Below are positions 41,176-49,508 of a stretch of DNA of 64,000 bases, in pieces; within the stretch, counting starts at the first letter, position 1; each line of letters opens with the position of its first letter. The notes beneath the pieces are model-generated. The model was not told the DNA's origin. It did not search any database and saw only the letters and a list, made by a program, of their open reading frames with translations. Made by a program: the position numbers and the translations under genes. The stretch comes from an uncultured Clostridia bacterium (GTDB taxonomy: Bacteria; Bacillota; Clostridia; TANB77; CAG-508). The stretch lies in contig CAKPFO010000006.1 in the NCBI GenBank assembly GCA_934153805.1, forward strand, positions 1 to 64,000, given 5' to 3'.

Positions 41176-43410
41176 TTACACCTCCTCGTTATAAGTTTTA
41201 ATTGCAGATTTCTTAAAAATTCTCTTAGAGAATCTGCGAGAAATTAATGTTGACATTACAACTAAAATTATATACATTACAATATACTCTCTTATAGATA
41301 AGAAGTTTATTAGGTTTTCTACAAAGGCAATATGTATAATTCCATATTTGTTAAGTAAAATAAATGCCATAAATCCTAGATATGCAAGGCTAGAATTTAT
41401 AAATAATTCTATGTCTAATATCTTTTTAACATTTTTAGTAGTTGCTCCAAGCATTCTTAACGTTGTAAAATATACATTTCTAGACTTTAATATAATTCTT
41501 ATAATAAAATAAGAAATAAAGAATAATGCAAATATTAGTATACATGTTACAACTAGTTTAAATATTTTTACTACTTGTAATAATTCCAAATTGTCATTTA
41601 CTTTAAGGTCTTTTATTGACTGTGCTTTTATACCCATATTGCTTAAAGCTTCTATTGTTTCATCAATCTTATCTTCGTCTTTAACAAATACAGATGATTG
41701 ATATGAGTCTTTATTAAATAATCTAATATAATCTTCTTTATTTATAAATACAGAGCCATTGTAATCTTCATAACTCGCATATCCGGTTAATTTTTTTAAT
41801 GTATTTTTATTGTATGTTTTAGCAATTTTAACATTTAGTTCATCTTTATAATAAATGTTTTCTATTTCAATTTTCATATCCTTATTTCGTGCATTACCAC
41901 TTTGTACAAGATAATTTACATCTTCACTTACTATTGCAGTTTGTGGCTGTACTAAATCACTTGGTACAATTCTAAAATAAGGATTTCCTAATTGAGATAC
42001 ATAATATTTTCCATCAAATAATGTTTTTACAGTACTATATTCTTTATTAATGCTTTTTCTAAAATCGTTTAATACTGTATCACTTACGTAAAAAGTCGTG
42101 TCTCCACCATAATTCATCATATCAGTATATTCATATGTTTCTATTCCAACTATTTTGAACTTATAGTCTTCTAGCTTTTCTCCCATTGATGTGCCTCTTA
42201 AGTCAAATTCCTTTTCTAGTAACTCCTCTACCCCATTTTTAATATAGTAATAATAATCTGGAACTTTAATTACTATCTCATATTCACTAGAAGGTAATCT
42301 TCCTACAGTTAAATTTCCTTCATAAAATTTAATATTAGCAAGCTTGCCATAAAAGTATATATCATCTTTAGATATTGATATTTCACTATCTAATAGTAAA
42401 TCGTCTTTTGCGATATATTTTACATTTTCAATTTGTTCTATTTGGTCATACTGCTCATTAGTAAATGCTGTTTTATCTTTATTTTTAATTAATATTCTAT
42501 TGTCTGATAAATCCCTAAAATAGAAATTATATCCATATCTATTTGTTTCGTATTCAGTTTGTTTAAAACTTGCATATTCACTAAGCAATGCTACTGTTAT
42601 AAAAAGAAATACAGCAAAAAGTAATAGGAATTTTGTAACAATATTAAATGTATTTCGTATTCCTAGTCTATATTTATTTAACACTGTTATCTTATTGTAT
42701 TTGCTTTGCACAACATTTTCTGTCTTATCTATCTCTTTTATGACTTTGTTTTCAATAATTCTTCCATCATGCATTTTTATAATTCTTGTAGCATATTTTT
42801 CTACTTGCTCAATGTTATGAGTTACAACTATTACTAGTTTATCTTTAGCAACTTTTTTTAGTAATTCTATTACATCTTTTGCAGCATTAGTATCTAGATT
42901 TCCTGTTGGTTCATCTGCAACTATAATAGGAGTTTCTTTTACCATTGCTCTTGCGATGGCTACTCTTTGTTTTTGTCCTCCTGATAATTTAGAAACCTTT
43001 GTGTTTTTAAATTCTGTAAGTCCAACTCGATTTATCATGTCTAATACTTTTTTCTTAACTTCTTTCCTTTTATAGCCATTTAATAACAAAACTAATTCTA
43101 CATTTTGATATACAGTGTAGCTGTTAATAAGGTTAAAACTTTGAAATATATTTGCTATATATTTTCTTCTATAATCCTCAAAATCTTTTTCTGTATAATG
43201 GCTTGTTTCCTGTCCATTTATGTACATTTCTCCTTCTTCGTAACTATCTAATCCAGAAAGAACATTTAAAAGAGTACTCTTACCACTTCCTGATTCGCCA
43301 GTAATTACAACGAATTCTCCCATTTTTAGTTCTAAGTTTATTTTTGTAAAGCCTGTTGCTATAAGGCCTTTGTTATAATAGAACTTTGACACGTCTTTTA
43401 ATTTTAACAT
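41176..43410 (-). CDS. ABC transporter, fused ATPase and FtsX-type permease (first of pair)
   Basis: 744 aa with the same plan as its downstream neighbour. Walker A VITGESGSGKSTLLNVLSGL, signature LSGGQKQRVAIARAM, Walker B IIVADEPTGNLDTNA, then a membrane helix (FLLLFAVFLFITVALL), a large external domain and C-terminal helices around TTLRMLGATTKNVKKILDIE. The two genes are co-transcribed and probably form a heterodimer of half-identical subunits, as in other tandem MacB-like pairs of Firmicutes. Substrate unknown; one candidate is antimicrobial peptides, from family behaviour only. Confidence 0.88.
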   Translation of the reverse strand: MLKLKDVSKFYYNKGLIATGFTKINLELKMGEFVVITGESGSGKSTLLNVLSGLDSYEEGEMYINGQETSHYTEKDFEDYRRKYIANIFQSFNLINSYTVYQNVELVLLLNGYKRKEVKKKVLDMINRVGLTEFKNTKVSKLSGGQKQRVAIARAMVKETPIIVADEPTGNLDTNAAKDVIELLKKVAKDKLVIVVTHNIEQVEKYATRIIKMHDGRIIENKVIKEIDKTENVVQSKYNKITVLNKYRLGIRNTFNIVTKFLLLFAVFLFITVALLSEYASFKQTEYETNRYGYNFYFRDLSDNRILIKNKDKTAFTNEQYDQIEQIENVKYIAKDDLLLDSEISISKDDIYFYGKLANIKFYEGNLTVGRLPSSEYEIVIKVPDYYYYIKNGVEELLEKEFDLRGTSMGEKLEDYKFKIVGIETYEYTDMMNYGGDTTFYVSDTVLNDFRKSINKEYSTVKTLFDGKYYVSQLGNPYFRIVPSDLVQPQTAIVSEDVNYLVQSGNARNKDMKIEIENIYYKDELNVKIAKTYNKNTLKKLTGYASYEDYNGSVFINKEDYIRLFNKDSYQSSVFVKDEDKIDETIEALSNMGIKAQSIKDLKVNDNLELLQVVKIFKLVVTCILIFALFFISYFIIRIILKSRNVYFTTLRMLGATTKNVKKILDIELFINSSLAYLGFMAFILLNKYGIIHIAFVENLINFLSIREYIVMYIILVVMSTLISRRFSKRIFKKSAIKTYNEEV

Positions 43411-43567
43411 ATACTTTTTCCCCTTTCGTTTGTTAGATTATATCATAAGAATTTTTTATATAGTATATATTTCATAAAAAATTAAGAAATGTTTTTATAT
43501 TTCTTAATTAAATTTGTAATATGGTTTTTATAATATATTCCAAAGTAATGAAAATAGCTGCATTTTC

Positions 43568-43596
43568 TTGCATTTTACATAATTTTGTGATATACT
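43568..43596 (+). promoter_or_regulatory. Sigma-A promoter of the 43668 gene
   Basis: TTGCAT, 17-bp spacer, TATACT, 71 bases upstream of the ATG at 43668. Confidence 0.7.
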
Positions 43597-43667
43597 GTCT
43601 CTACAATTTTTTATAAGATTCTAGTTACTTATTTTAAAAATCAATTGATTCTAGGAGGAAAATATTT

Positions 43668-44192
43668 ATGAGCATGTCAAAACGGTTATTAAATTTATTT
43701 AAAAAAAATTCTGTGCAAGATCCTTCTGCTCAGCAGGCAGAAAAAGATGTTGTTTGTCCGCTGTCAAAGGATTCTACTCAACAGACGGAAAAAGATGCCG
43801 TTTGTCCGGAGTCAAAGGTATATAATTGTGCAGATGTATATGTTCTTTTGGTAACATCCGTATCAAACATCAATGATGGTTCATGTTGTGGTCCACGTTG
43901 TTTTGACTTCTATCTTGTTGGTACTAAAGTAGAAGACAAATATTATGAGCTTTTCTCTGGTGTAGAGTTAAAAACTTCATGCTTTAACACTCCTTATATC
44001 AAGGAAGTTAAGCCTCTCAAAGAATATCTTACAGATCCAGAGCTTTCAGAAATTGATGGTCAGTTTCTGTTTGGTTTTCTATCAGAGCTTAACTCTGATA
44101 TTATTATAGAGATGTTAATCGATTTGGTACTAAAGATGTTAATCGATGAAGAACGCGAAGAAGCGCAGGATTGCAATGCCGAAGACGAATAA
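43668..44192 (+). CDS. Hypothetical protein with duplicated Cys-Pro motif
   Basis: 174 residues, no family recognised. The N-terminus has an imperfect tandem repeat (QQAEKDVVCPLSK, then QQTEKDAVCPESK). A cysteine-bearing central part follows (VSNINDGSCCGPRCFDFYLV), then acidic helices (SELNSDIIIEMLIDLVLKML) and a very acidic tail. AGGAGG lies nine bases before the ATG. Composition is less AT-rich than neighbours. It has its own promoter and precedes the peroxiredoxin gene by 103 bases. Confidence 0.6.
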   Translation: MSMSKRLLNLFKKNSVQDPSAQQAEKDVVCPLSKDSTQQTEKDAVCPESKVYNCADVYVLLVTSVSNINDGSCCGPRCFDFYLVGTKVEDKYYELFSGVELKTSCFNTPYIKEVKPLKEYLTDPELSEIDGQFLFGFLSELNSDIIIEMLIDLVLKMLIDEEREEAQDCNAEDE

Positions 44193-44242
44193 TAGCTCGT
44201 TAATCAAAAGCTACATTGTAATGTAGTAATGTAACCAAAAAC

Positions 44243-44289
44243 AAACTCTTCTCATAAAATGTAAAAAAAACAGATTATGAGAGGAGTTT
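44243..44289 (+). promoter_or_regulatory. Hairpin that buries the peroxiredoxin ribosome site
   Basis: AAACTCTTCTCATAA (44243-44257) pairs over 15 bp, with one G-U, with TTATGAGAGGAGTTT (44275-44289). The second arm contains the ribosome site GAGGAG nine bases from the ATG at 44296. TTTATTTTT follows. The same structure could act as an intrinsic terminator for the upstream gene or as a translation-blocking leader. Confidence 0.65.
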
Positions 44290-44295
44290 ATTTTT

Positions 44296-45000
44296 ATGGA
44301 TTATGAAATTATGATGAACGGTAATGTAAAAATTGGTCAACATGCACCTGAATTTGAAGCACAAACTACAATGGGAAATATAAGTTTAAATGATTATAAA
44401 GGAAAATGGGTTGTTTTATTCTCACACCCTGGTGACTTTACCCCCGTATGTACAACAGAAATGATAGCATTTGCAAAAGCAAATACATATTTTGAGAAAT
44501 TAAATACTTGTCTAATTGGCTTAAGTGTTGATAGTAATCCTTCACATTTAGCTTGGGTATATGATATTTACTGTAAAACAGGAATTGTCATCCCCTTTCC
44601 TATTATTGCTGATAGAAATGCACTTATAGCTAGAAAATATGGCATGATATCAAATGAGGTAAGCACCACAGAAACTATAAGAAATGTATTTATAATAGAT
44701 GACAAAGGAATAATTAGATTAATATTAGTCTACCCTTTAAACATAGGCAGATGCATTCCAGAAATTTTAAGATGTATAGAGGCACTGCAAACCTCAGATG
44801 CAAGTAAGGGGTCGACTCCTGCAAATTGGGTGCCATGTGAACCAATTATCGTTCCTTCCCCTACCACCTTTGCAGAATTGCAACAACGAAATGAAGATAT
44901 AAGAAAAAACAGAAATGGCATGAATTGGTACTTAAGTTTTAAAAATCCTCAAAACTGTATTTCAGCAAATACAGACGAATCATGTAAAAAGCTCGAATAA
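44296..45000 (+). CDS. Peroxiredoxin, Prx6/1-Cys type
   Basis: Thiol peroxidase reducing H2O2 and organic peroxides. The catalytic Cys is in HPGDFTPVCTTE (Cys52). LIGLSVDSNPSHLAWVYDI, PFPIIADRNALIARKYGMIS, RNVFIIDDKGIIRLILVYPL and GRCIPEILRCIEALQ are Prx6-subfamily segments. The C-terminal extension (PANWVPCEPIIVPSPTTFAE) adds a conserved W/P segment and CxxP, and NGMNWYLSF is the usual end. 234 aa. The ribosome site lies in a hairpin. Single gene, plus strand. Confidence 0.9.
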   Translation: MDYEIMMNGNVKIGQHAPEFEAQTTMGNISLNDYKGKWVVLFSHPGDFTPVCTTEMIAFAKANTYFEKLNTCLIGLSVDSNPSHLAWVYDIYCKTGIVIPFPIIADRNALIARKYGMISNEVSTTETIRNVFIIDDKGIIRLILVYPLNIGRCIPEILRCIEALQTSDASKGSTPANWVPCEPIIVPSPTTFAELQQRNEDIRKNRNGMNWYLSFKNPQNCISANTDESCKKLE

Positions 45001-45045
45001 GCTACGACATTATTAATATTAATCGTACAAAAATCAATCAAACTA

Positions 45046-45074
45046 TTTACAAATTATGGTAATTGTAGTATAAT
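45046..45074 (+). promoter_or_regulatory. Sigma-A promoter of the OB-fold gene
   Basis: TTTACA, 17-bp spacer, TATAAT, about 94 bases before the ATG at 45168, giving a leader that contains the inverted repeat at 45097-45139. Confidence 0.75.
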
Positions 45075-45096
45075 AATTATGTTACCTATGGAAAAG

Positions 45097-45139
45097 GTGA
45101 TATTTATTCAATCATAAATTTATTTTGTATAAATATCAC
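45097..45139 (+). promoter_or_regulatory. Inverted repeat in the leader of the OB-fold gene
   Basis: GTGATATTTAT (45097-45107) and ATAAATATCAC (45129-45139) are exact complements 21 bases apart, between the promoter and the ribosome site (AGGAGG). Candidate operator or leader hairpin. Confidence 0.5.
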
Positions 45140-45167
45140 ATACTACAATTTTACAGGAGGAAAAAAT

Positions 45168-45827
45168 ATGTACACAATGAGAAAGGTTGCTTTGGACGAA
45201 TCAATTGAGGATGTAGTTGGCAACAATGTTGCAGAGGTTACAGGAATTATATCATCTGAGGTCGTTTATGACCATATTACAGGAAATGGTGATAGGTTTT
45301 ATACTTTCTTCGTGGATGTTAAACGGTTAAGTGGAACCTATGACTCATTAATGGTTATGGTTCCGGAAGAACTTCTTTTAGCAGATGAAGATTATCTTGG
45401 AAGAGCTGTTTGTTTAAAAGGGCATTTTAGATCCTATAACAGAAAAGAAAATGGAAAATCGCATTTGATTCTCTATTTATATGCTAAATCATTAGAATTT
45501 ATTGAGCAGGATACCTGTGCAGATACAAATGAACTTACTCTTATAGGTTATATTTGTAAAAAACCGGTTGTCAGAACAACACCAGCCGGCAGAATAATTA
45601 CAGATATTATGCTTGCTGTAAACCGTCCATTTGGAAAAACTGATTATATCCCTTGCATTTTCTGGGGCAGAAACGCATATTATATTTCTAATTTTGAAGT
45701 AGGTAGACAGATAAAATTGATTGGCAGAATGCAAAGCAGAATATACACAAAAATCTTTCCAAACGGTACCGTAAAGGATCTTACAGCCTACGAAGTCTCA
45801 GTAGCAACCTTTGAACAAGAAATGTAG
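45168..45827 (+). CDS. Single-stranded DNA-binding-like protein with two OB folds
   Basis: 219 residues with two SSB/PriB-type OB folds. The first is VAEVTGIISSEVVYDHITGN with DRFYTFFVDVKRLSGTYDSL. The second is ELTLIGYICKKPVVRTTPAG, IITDIMLAVNRPFGKTDYIP, CIFWGRNAYYISNFEVGRQI and KLIGRMQSR. The second matches ordinary SSB segments best (L-x-G-x-x-x-K-x-P, then C-x-x-W/F-G). There is no acidic C-terminal SSB tail (ends ATFEQEM), so it is unlikely to be the housekeeping SSB. AGGAGG lies seven to eight bases upstream. It is an own-promoter unit ending at a terminator. Phage or element origin is possible. Confidence 0.75.
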   Translation: MYTMRKVALDESIEDVVGNNVAEVTGIISSEVVYDHITGNGDRFYTFFVDVKRLSGTYDSLMVMVPEELLLADEDYLGRAVCLKGHFRSYNRKENGKSHLILYLYAKSLEFIEQDTCADTNELTLIGYICKKPVVRTTPAGRIITDIMLAVNRPFGKTDYIPCIFWGRNAYYISNFEVGRQIKLIGRMQSRIYTKIFPNGTVKDLTAYEVSVATFEQEM

Positions 45828-45830
45828 TAA

Positions 45831-45863
45831 AAAAGGCCACGCTTATTTAAAGTGTGGCCTTTT
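45831..45863 (+). terminator. Intrinsic terminator after the OB-fold gene
   Basis: AAAAGGCCACGCT and AGTGTGGCCTTTT pair over 13 bp with one G-U and a 7-nt loop. Confidence 0.85.
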
Positions 45864-46005
45864 GGGTGTATATAGTTTTTTAATACCTGATTTTTTCACT
45901 TCATAAATATTTCTTAAAATTGTAACACAAATGTAATATTTCTGTTATTGTTTATTTTCCATATATGATGTATTATATTATAAAATACATGAAAGGACAA
46001 ATATT

Positions 46006-47433
46006 ATGGGATTATTTAACGTAAATAATAAACAAACAAACTTAGATTTATTAAAAAATGAAGTAAAAGAAAAAAGTGATAAAAAAGAGGAAATTGAATC
46101 TTCTGTAAAAGTATTTTCTAAAAAAATTGGTGAAAATATGGAATACAATATAAGATTCATTTATGGTAATAATGAGATTCCTATTGCAGTTTTAAATCAA
46201 AGTAGTCAAACTCAAACAAGTGCATTTCCTATAAAGCAAATAGTAAAAGATGTAGAACTTGCAATGAATCCACTTACAACAGCCAATAATTTGCTTACTT
46301 TAAATAAAGTAAAGGAAAAAGCAGTAGAAAAAATAAATGCTATAAACGACAAATATGACTTTTTAAGCTTAGATTCAAATGCTATAAGTTATATAAAAAA
46401 TTATGAACCAGAAGAAATGTCTCTTAGCTATGAAGACCTTGAAAAATTACCACAAAAACTTGATTTAACGAATTTATCACCTGAGCAAATACAAAAAATC
46501 TCTTTAAAAATTCAAAATCGTTTAAACACATTAAATGCAATTCACACTCCAGAAGATGCGTATGCTTGTAAAGAAAGTTTAGAATCTTTTATGAAAGCAA
46601 AAGAAGAAAAAAATGAAAACCCTCTTGTTTCCGCATATGCAGAAGCTGTAAATAGTGGAGAAACACTAGATGAGAAAACAGTTTTAAAAATTGCTCAAAA
46701 AATGGAAAAACTAAAAAATGAGGATGGTACCCTATACTCTGTATATTTAAAGATTGAAGAAAAAAGAGTTTGGAAAAAAATACAAGAATGTTTGCAAGAT
46801 TATCAAATTGAGCACCCTGAAAATGCAGAAAATGCTAGCAGAATTTTGCCGCTTGTCAATGCTCTTACTAATTGCGAAATAAAAGATTTTAATGGTAAAT
46901 TTGATGAAAGCATGTTTGCATATGTAAATGAACAAGTACAACAGATGGGTGTAGATCATTATGTTAGTAAAATAAAAAAATCTGATGCATTCCTTGCACA
47001 AGCTATTAATTCACGCTTTGCTGATTTACCAGACAAAAAGACTATACTTACATTTCTATATGCAAGAATGGGAAATTTAGGTCAACTTTCTTATAAAGAA
47101 GAAAGATCTGAATCTGATACCTCTGTATTTTTAAGAGATTTTGTGGCAAACACAGACTTTAAGTCTGATAATTGCACCGATACTAAAGAATACCTTTTCT
47201 ATATTGCTGAGGTCGAAAAAAACTATATTTTAGATAAGTATGGTTATGTACTAGACCTAAATAAAGAAAAGGCAACTGCAAAAAAAGTTGTTGATATAGA
47301 TGAAAAAGCAAAATTTAGAGAAAGCCTTGCTGTTCCAGCACAAACATCTACCACTCTTCCTGAAAATGTAGGTTATAATCATTTCAAAAAGGATTTGGAT
47401 AATATTGTTGATTTGAAAGATTTTGAAAAATAA
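46006..47433 (+). CDS. Hypothetical charged helical protein, 475 aa
   Basis: No family recognised. The chain is mainly helical and rich in Lys/Glu, with no membrane segment or secretion signal. Segments include VNNKQTNLDLLKNEVKEKSD at the start, a less charged section (IRFIYGNNEIPIAVLNQSSQ), LTNLSPEQIQKISLKIQNRL, SRILPLVNALTNCEIKDFNG, DLPDKKTILTFLYARMGNLG and a flexible tail. The ATG at 46006 follows GAAAGGAC at 9 bases. It has its own terminator. It shares the plus-strand, single-unit arrangement of the neighbouring OB-fold and peroxiredoxin genes. Confidence 0.6.
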   Translation: MGLFNVNNKQTNLDLLKNEVKEKSDKKEEIESSVKVFSKKIGENMEYNIRFIYGNNEIPIAVLNQSSQTQTSAFPIKQIVKDVELAMNPLTTANNLLTLNKVKEKAVEKINAINDKYDFLSLDSNAISYIKNYEPEEMSLSYEDLEKLPQKLDLTNLSPEQIQKISLKIQNRLNTLNAIHTPEDAYACKESLESFMKAKEEKNENPLVSAYAEAVNSGETLDEKTVLKIAQKMEKLKNEDGTLYSVYLKIEEKRVWKKIQECLQDYQIEHPENAENASRILPLVNALTNCEIKDFNGKFDESMFAYVNEQVQQMGVDHYVSKIKKSDAFLAQAINSRFADLPDKKTILTFLYARMGNLGQLSYKEERSESDTSVFLRDFVANTDFKSDNCTDTKEYLFYIAEVEKNYILDKYGYVLDLNKEKATAKKVVDIDEKAKFRESLAVPAQTSTTLPENVGYNHFKKDLDNIVDLKDFEK

Positions 47434-47459
47434 TTTTATATATGTGCGTAAGCACACTA

Positions 47460-47487
47460 AAAAGCCATACTTTAAAGTATGGCTTTT
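47460..47487 (+). terminator. Bidirectional terminator between the 46006 and HIRAN genes
   Basis: AAAAGCCATACTTTAAAGTA with its mirrored half forms a self-complementary 28-bp palindrome with T-run, between convergent genes. A small GTGCG/TAAGCAC hairpin lies just before it. Confidence 0.85.
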
Positions 47488-47499
47488 GGTGGTTTATAT

Positions 47500-48180
47500 T
47501 TAACTTTCAAAAATTATTTTTACACTTGCATTTATATCTTCATCATAAAATGGTGTATCAAAATTTAGTTTTTCAATTTGTGCTGAATATTTTACATCTT
47601 TATTTAATAATTTTGTAAGTTGCTCTGTGTAATATCTTGGTACATATCCAATATGATATTTTTTATTATCTCTATTGTATATTATCTTTATTGCATATTT
47701 ATCTGATTTATTGTCTGGCTCTCTTTCTAATGTCAAAATATCGTTTACTCTTAACTTATCTTTGCATTTTTCTATATCTCTTCTGTGTCTAGTTCCTGCC
47801 ACATCAAATTCTATTTTATTTTTATTAAATTCTGGTAAAAACTCAAAATTATCTGTCAATAGTCTTCCCTTTGTATTTTTTAGTATTTCCATTTGCGTTG
47901 AGTCTGTTTTTAAATTATATGAATTTAACATCTGCAAGTATTCTGGTCTATTCTTGTTTGGGAGTCTTGTTTGTATATTTGCAAATAAAACTTTGCTTGT
48001 GTATATTTCTTTTAGATTATCAAAACCAGGGAAATAATCAAATCCTGCATTTTTAGCATCTTCTAATTCCGGATTTATATATTTAAAAGTATACTCATCA
48101 TCTTTATATGTCAAAACGCCTATTATATATCTTCTTCTTTCCTTTGAATCTTTCCAAATTAGCATTAATGTTTCTTCCAT
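47500..48180 (-). CDS. HIRAN-domain protein
   Basis: About 226 residues. The C-terminal HIRAN domain, a DNA-end/ssDNA-binding fold, shows FDVAGTRHRRDIEKCKDKLR, VNDILTLEREPDNKSDKYAI and YHIGYVPRYYTEQLTKLLN. The N-terminal half (MLIWKDSKERRRYIIGVLTY, KDDEYTFKYINPELEDAKNA, AGFDYFPGFDNL, LPNKNRPEYLQML) resembles HipA N-terminal segments, as in known HIRAN/HipA-like proteins. No kinase domain is present. ATG 48180 is preferred; the longer frame (48210) has no good ribosome site. It follows the polysaccharide operon by 85 bases and may be its last gene or independent. Confidence 0.75.
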   Translation of the reverse strand: MEETLMLIWKDSKERRRYIIGVLTYKDDEYTFKYINPELEDAKNAGFDYFPGFDNLKEIYTSKVLFANIQTRLPNKNRPEYLQMLNSYNLKTDSTQMEILKNTKGRLLTDNFEFLPEFNKNKIEFDVAGTRHRRDIEKCKDKLRVNDILTLEREPDNKSDKYAIKIIYNRDNKKYHIGYVPRYYTEQLTKLLNKDVKYSAQIEKLNFDTPFYDEDINASVKIIFES

Positions 48181-48265
48181 ATTATTCACCATCTTTCTAA
48201 ATATTTTCATTTTCTATTATTTTTAACAATTTTTCTCTTCTTATAATTATTAACAGTATCTTGCT

Positions 48266-49384
48266 CTATCCTTTTTCTAAGAGTAGCTGTTTTTTCGTTT
48301 TCATTTCTTCTATTTTGTTACGTATATACCTAACTGTTAGTGGTCCAGCAATTGCAACAAATGTAAAAAATAAGTGATATTGTCCTATTCCTGAATAATA
48401 GAAATAATATATTGTATTTTTATATTGGCTAACATTAAATTCATGTATATCCAAAACTGGTACTAATTTTAAAATGAGTGTATTTAACAAAAATACAAAA
48501 AATAAATGGTGCATCATAATATCATATGTATTATTTCCTATAAAGCAAATTATTTTGTTTTTAGCTAAAACAGGTTCTAAAATTTCTGCTATTTTTACCC
48601 AAAATAAAATTCCCGTTATACTTGCTATCATTGGAACAATTACTTGTTTACTATAAAAATACATTTTCCATGCATCATATGTTAAATTTTTATCTATTTT
48701 CCTTATTACTAGATTTATGAAAATTAATATAAGTAAATATACTAAATTATTAAATTTATATTTTCCTTCTATTTTCGTTTTATAATAGTATCCAAAATGG
48801 TAAAAGAATAAGAAAAATCCTGTTCTTAAGACTGGTATTAAATATACATTTTTATTGTTTTTACTAAAATATATGCTTACATACATTAATATTAATAATA
48901 GAAATAGTATTATAGTGTCATTCCAAATTTTACATTTTGTTATTAACTTTCTGAATAAAATATATACTACATTTGTTAAAAATAATGCCGGTATAAACCA
49001 CGCAGCTAGATTAAAGATATATTGATGTCCCGTTATCCATGGTTCTATAAAAAAAGTTTTTATATTGATATCTTGTCCAAATGAAATAACATTGAAATGT
49101 CTTAGAATCATTCCAATAATTCCATATATAAAGTTCCATATAAAATACGGAATTATTAATTTTTTAATTTTCTTTATTATATAACCTTTTTTTCCAAAAA
49201 TGTTATCTTCATTTTCTGTTTTATAAAAATATCCAGAAATAAATATAAACATCGGCATAAAAAATGATAGAAATGGAAATATATTTCCAAATAAAGAAAG
49301 TTGATTTCCTGTATGACTTACTACCACCATTAATATCCCAATAGCTGACAGTATTAACATTTTTTTGTTTGTTTTTTGTTTCAT
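48266..49384 (-). CDS. Acyltransferase family 3 membrane protein
   Basis: Ten-helix membrane O-acyltransferase of the OafA/YrhL-like family, which adds acetyl or similar groups to surface sugars. Start MKQKTNKKMLILSAIGILMV; the family's catalytic His is VVSHTGNQ; MPMFIFISGYFYK and WFIPALFLTNVVYILF are typical. The length (372 aa) is normal and there is no SGNH domain. AAAGGGGGAG precedes the ATG. It lies at the end of the polysaccharide operon after a 124-bp gap in which nothing was recognised. Confidence 0.82.
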   Translation of the reverse strand: MKQKTNKKMLILSAIGILMVVVSHTGNQLSLFGNIFPFLSFFMPMFIFISGYFYKTENEDNIFGKKGYIIKKIKKLIIPYFIWNFIYGIIGMILRHFNVISFGQDINIKTFFIEPWITGHQYIFNLAAWFIPALFLTNVVYILFRKLITKCKIWNDTIILFLLLILMYVSIYFSKNNKNVYLIPVLRTGFFLFFYHFGYYYKTKIEGKYKFNNLVYLLILIFINLVIRKIDKNLTYDAWKMYFYSKQVIVPMIASITGILFWVKIAEILEPVLAKNKIICFIGNNTYDIMMHHLFFVFLLNTLILKLVPVLDIHEFNVSQYKNTIYYFYYSGIGQYHLFFTFVAIAGPLTVRYIRNKIEEMKTKKQLLLEKG

Positions 49385-49508
49385 ATGCTCCCCCTTTTTA
49401 TATTTTTTGCTACTTAATATTTTCCCAATAATTTTTTGTATAATGAAATATTACAAAATTTGTTTAAACTATCTCTTGATTAACTGGCTGATAATTTATG
49501 CATTAAGC

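Noticed and set aside
38705..43410. BceAB-type resistance module with its two-component system
   Set aside because: Each ABC gene is a fusion of ATPase and FtsX domains, and no histidine kinase or regulator gene lies beside them.
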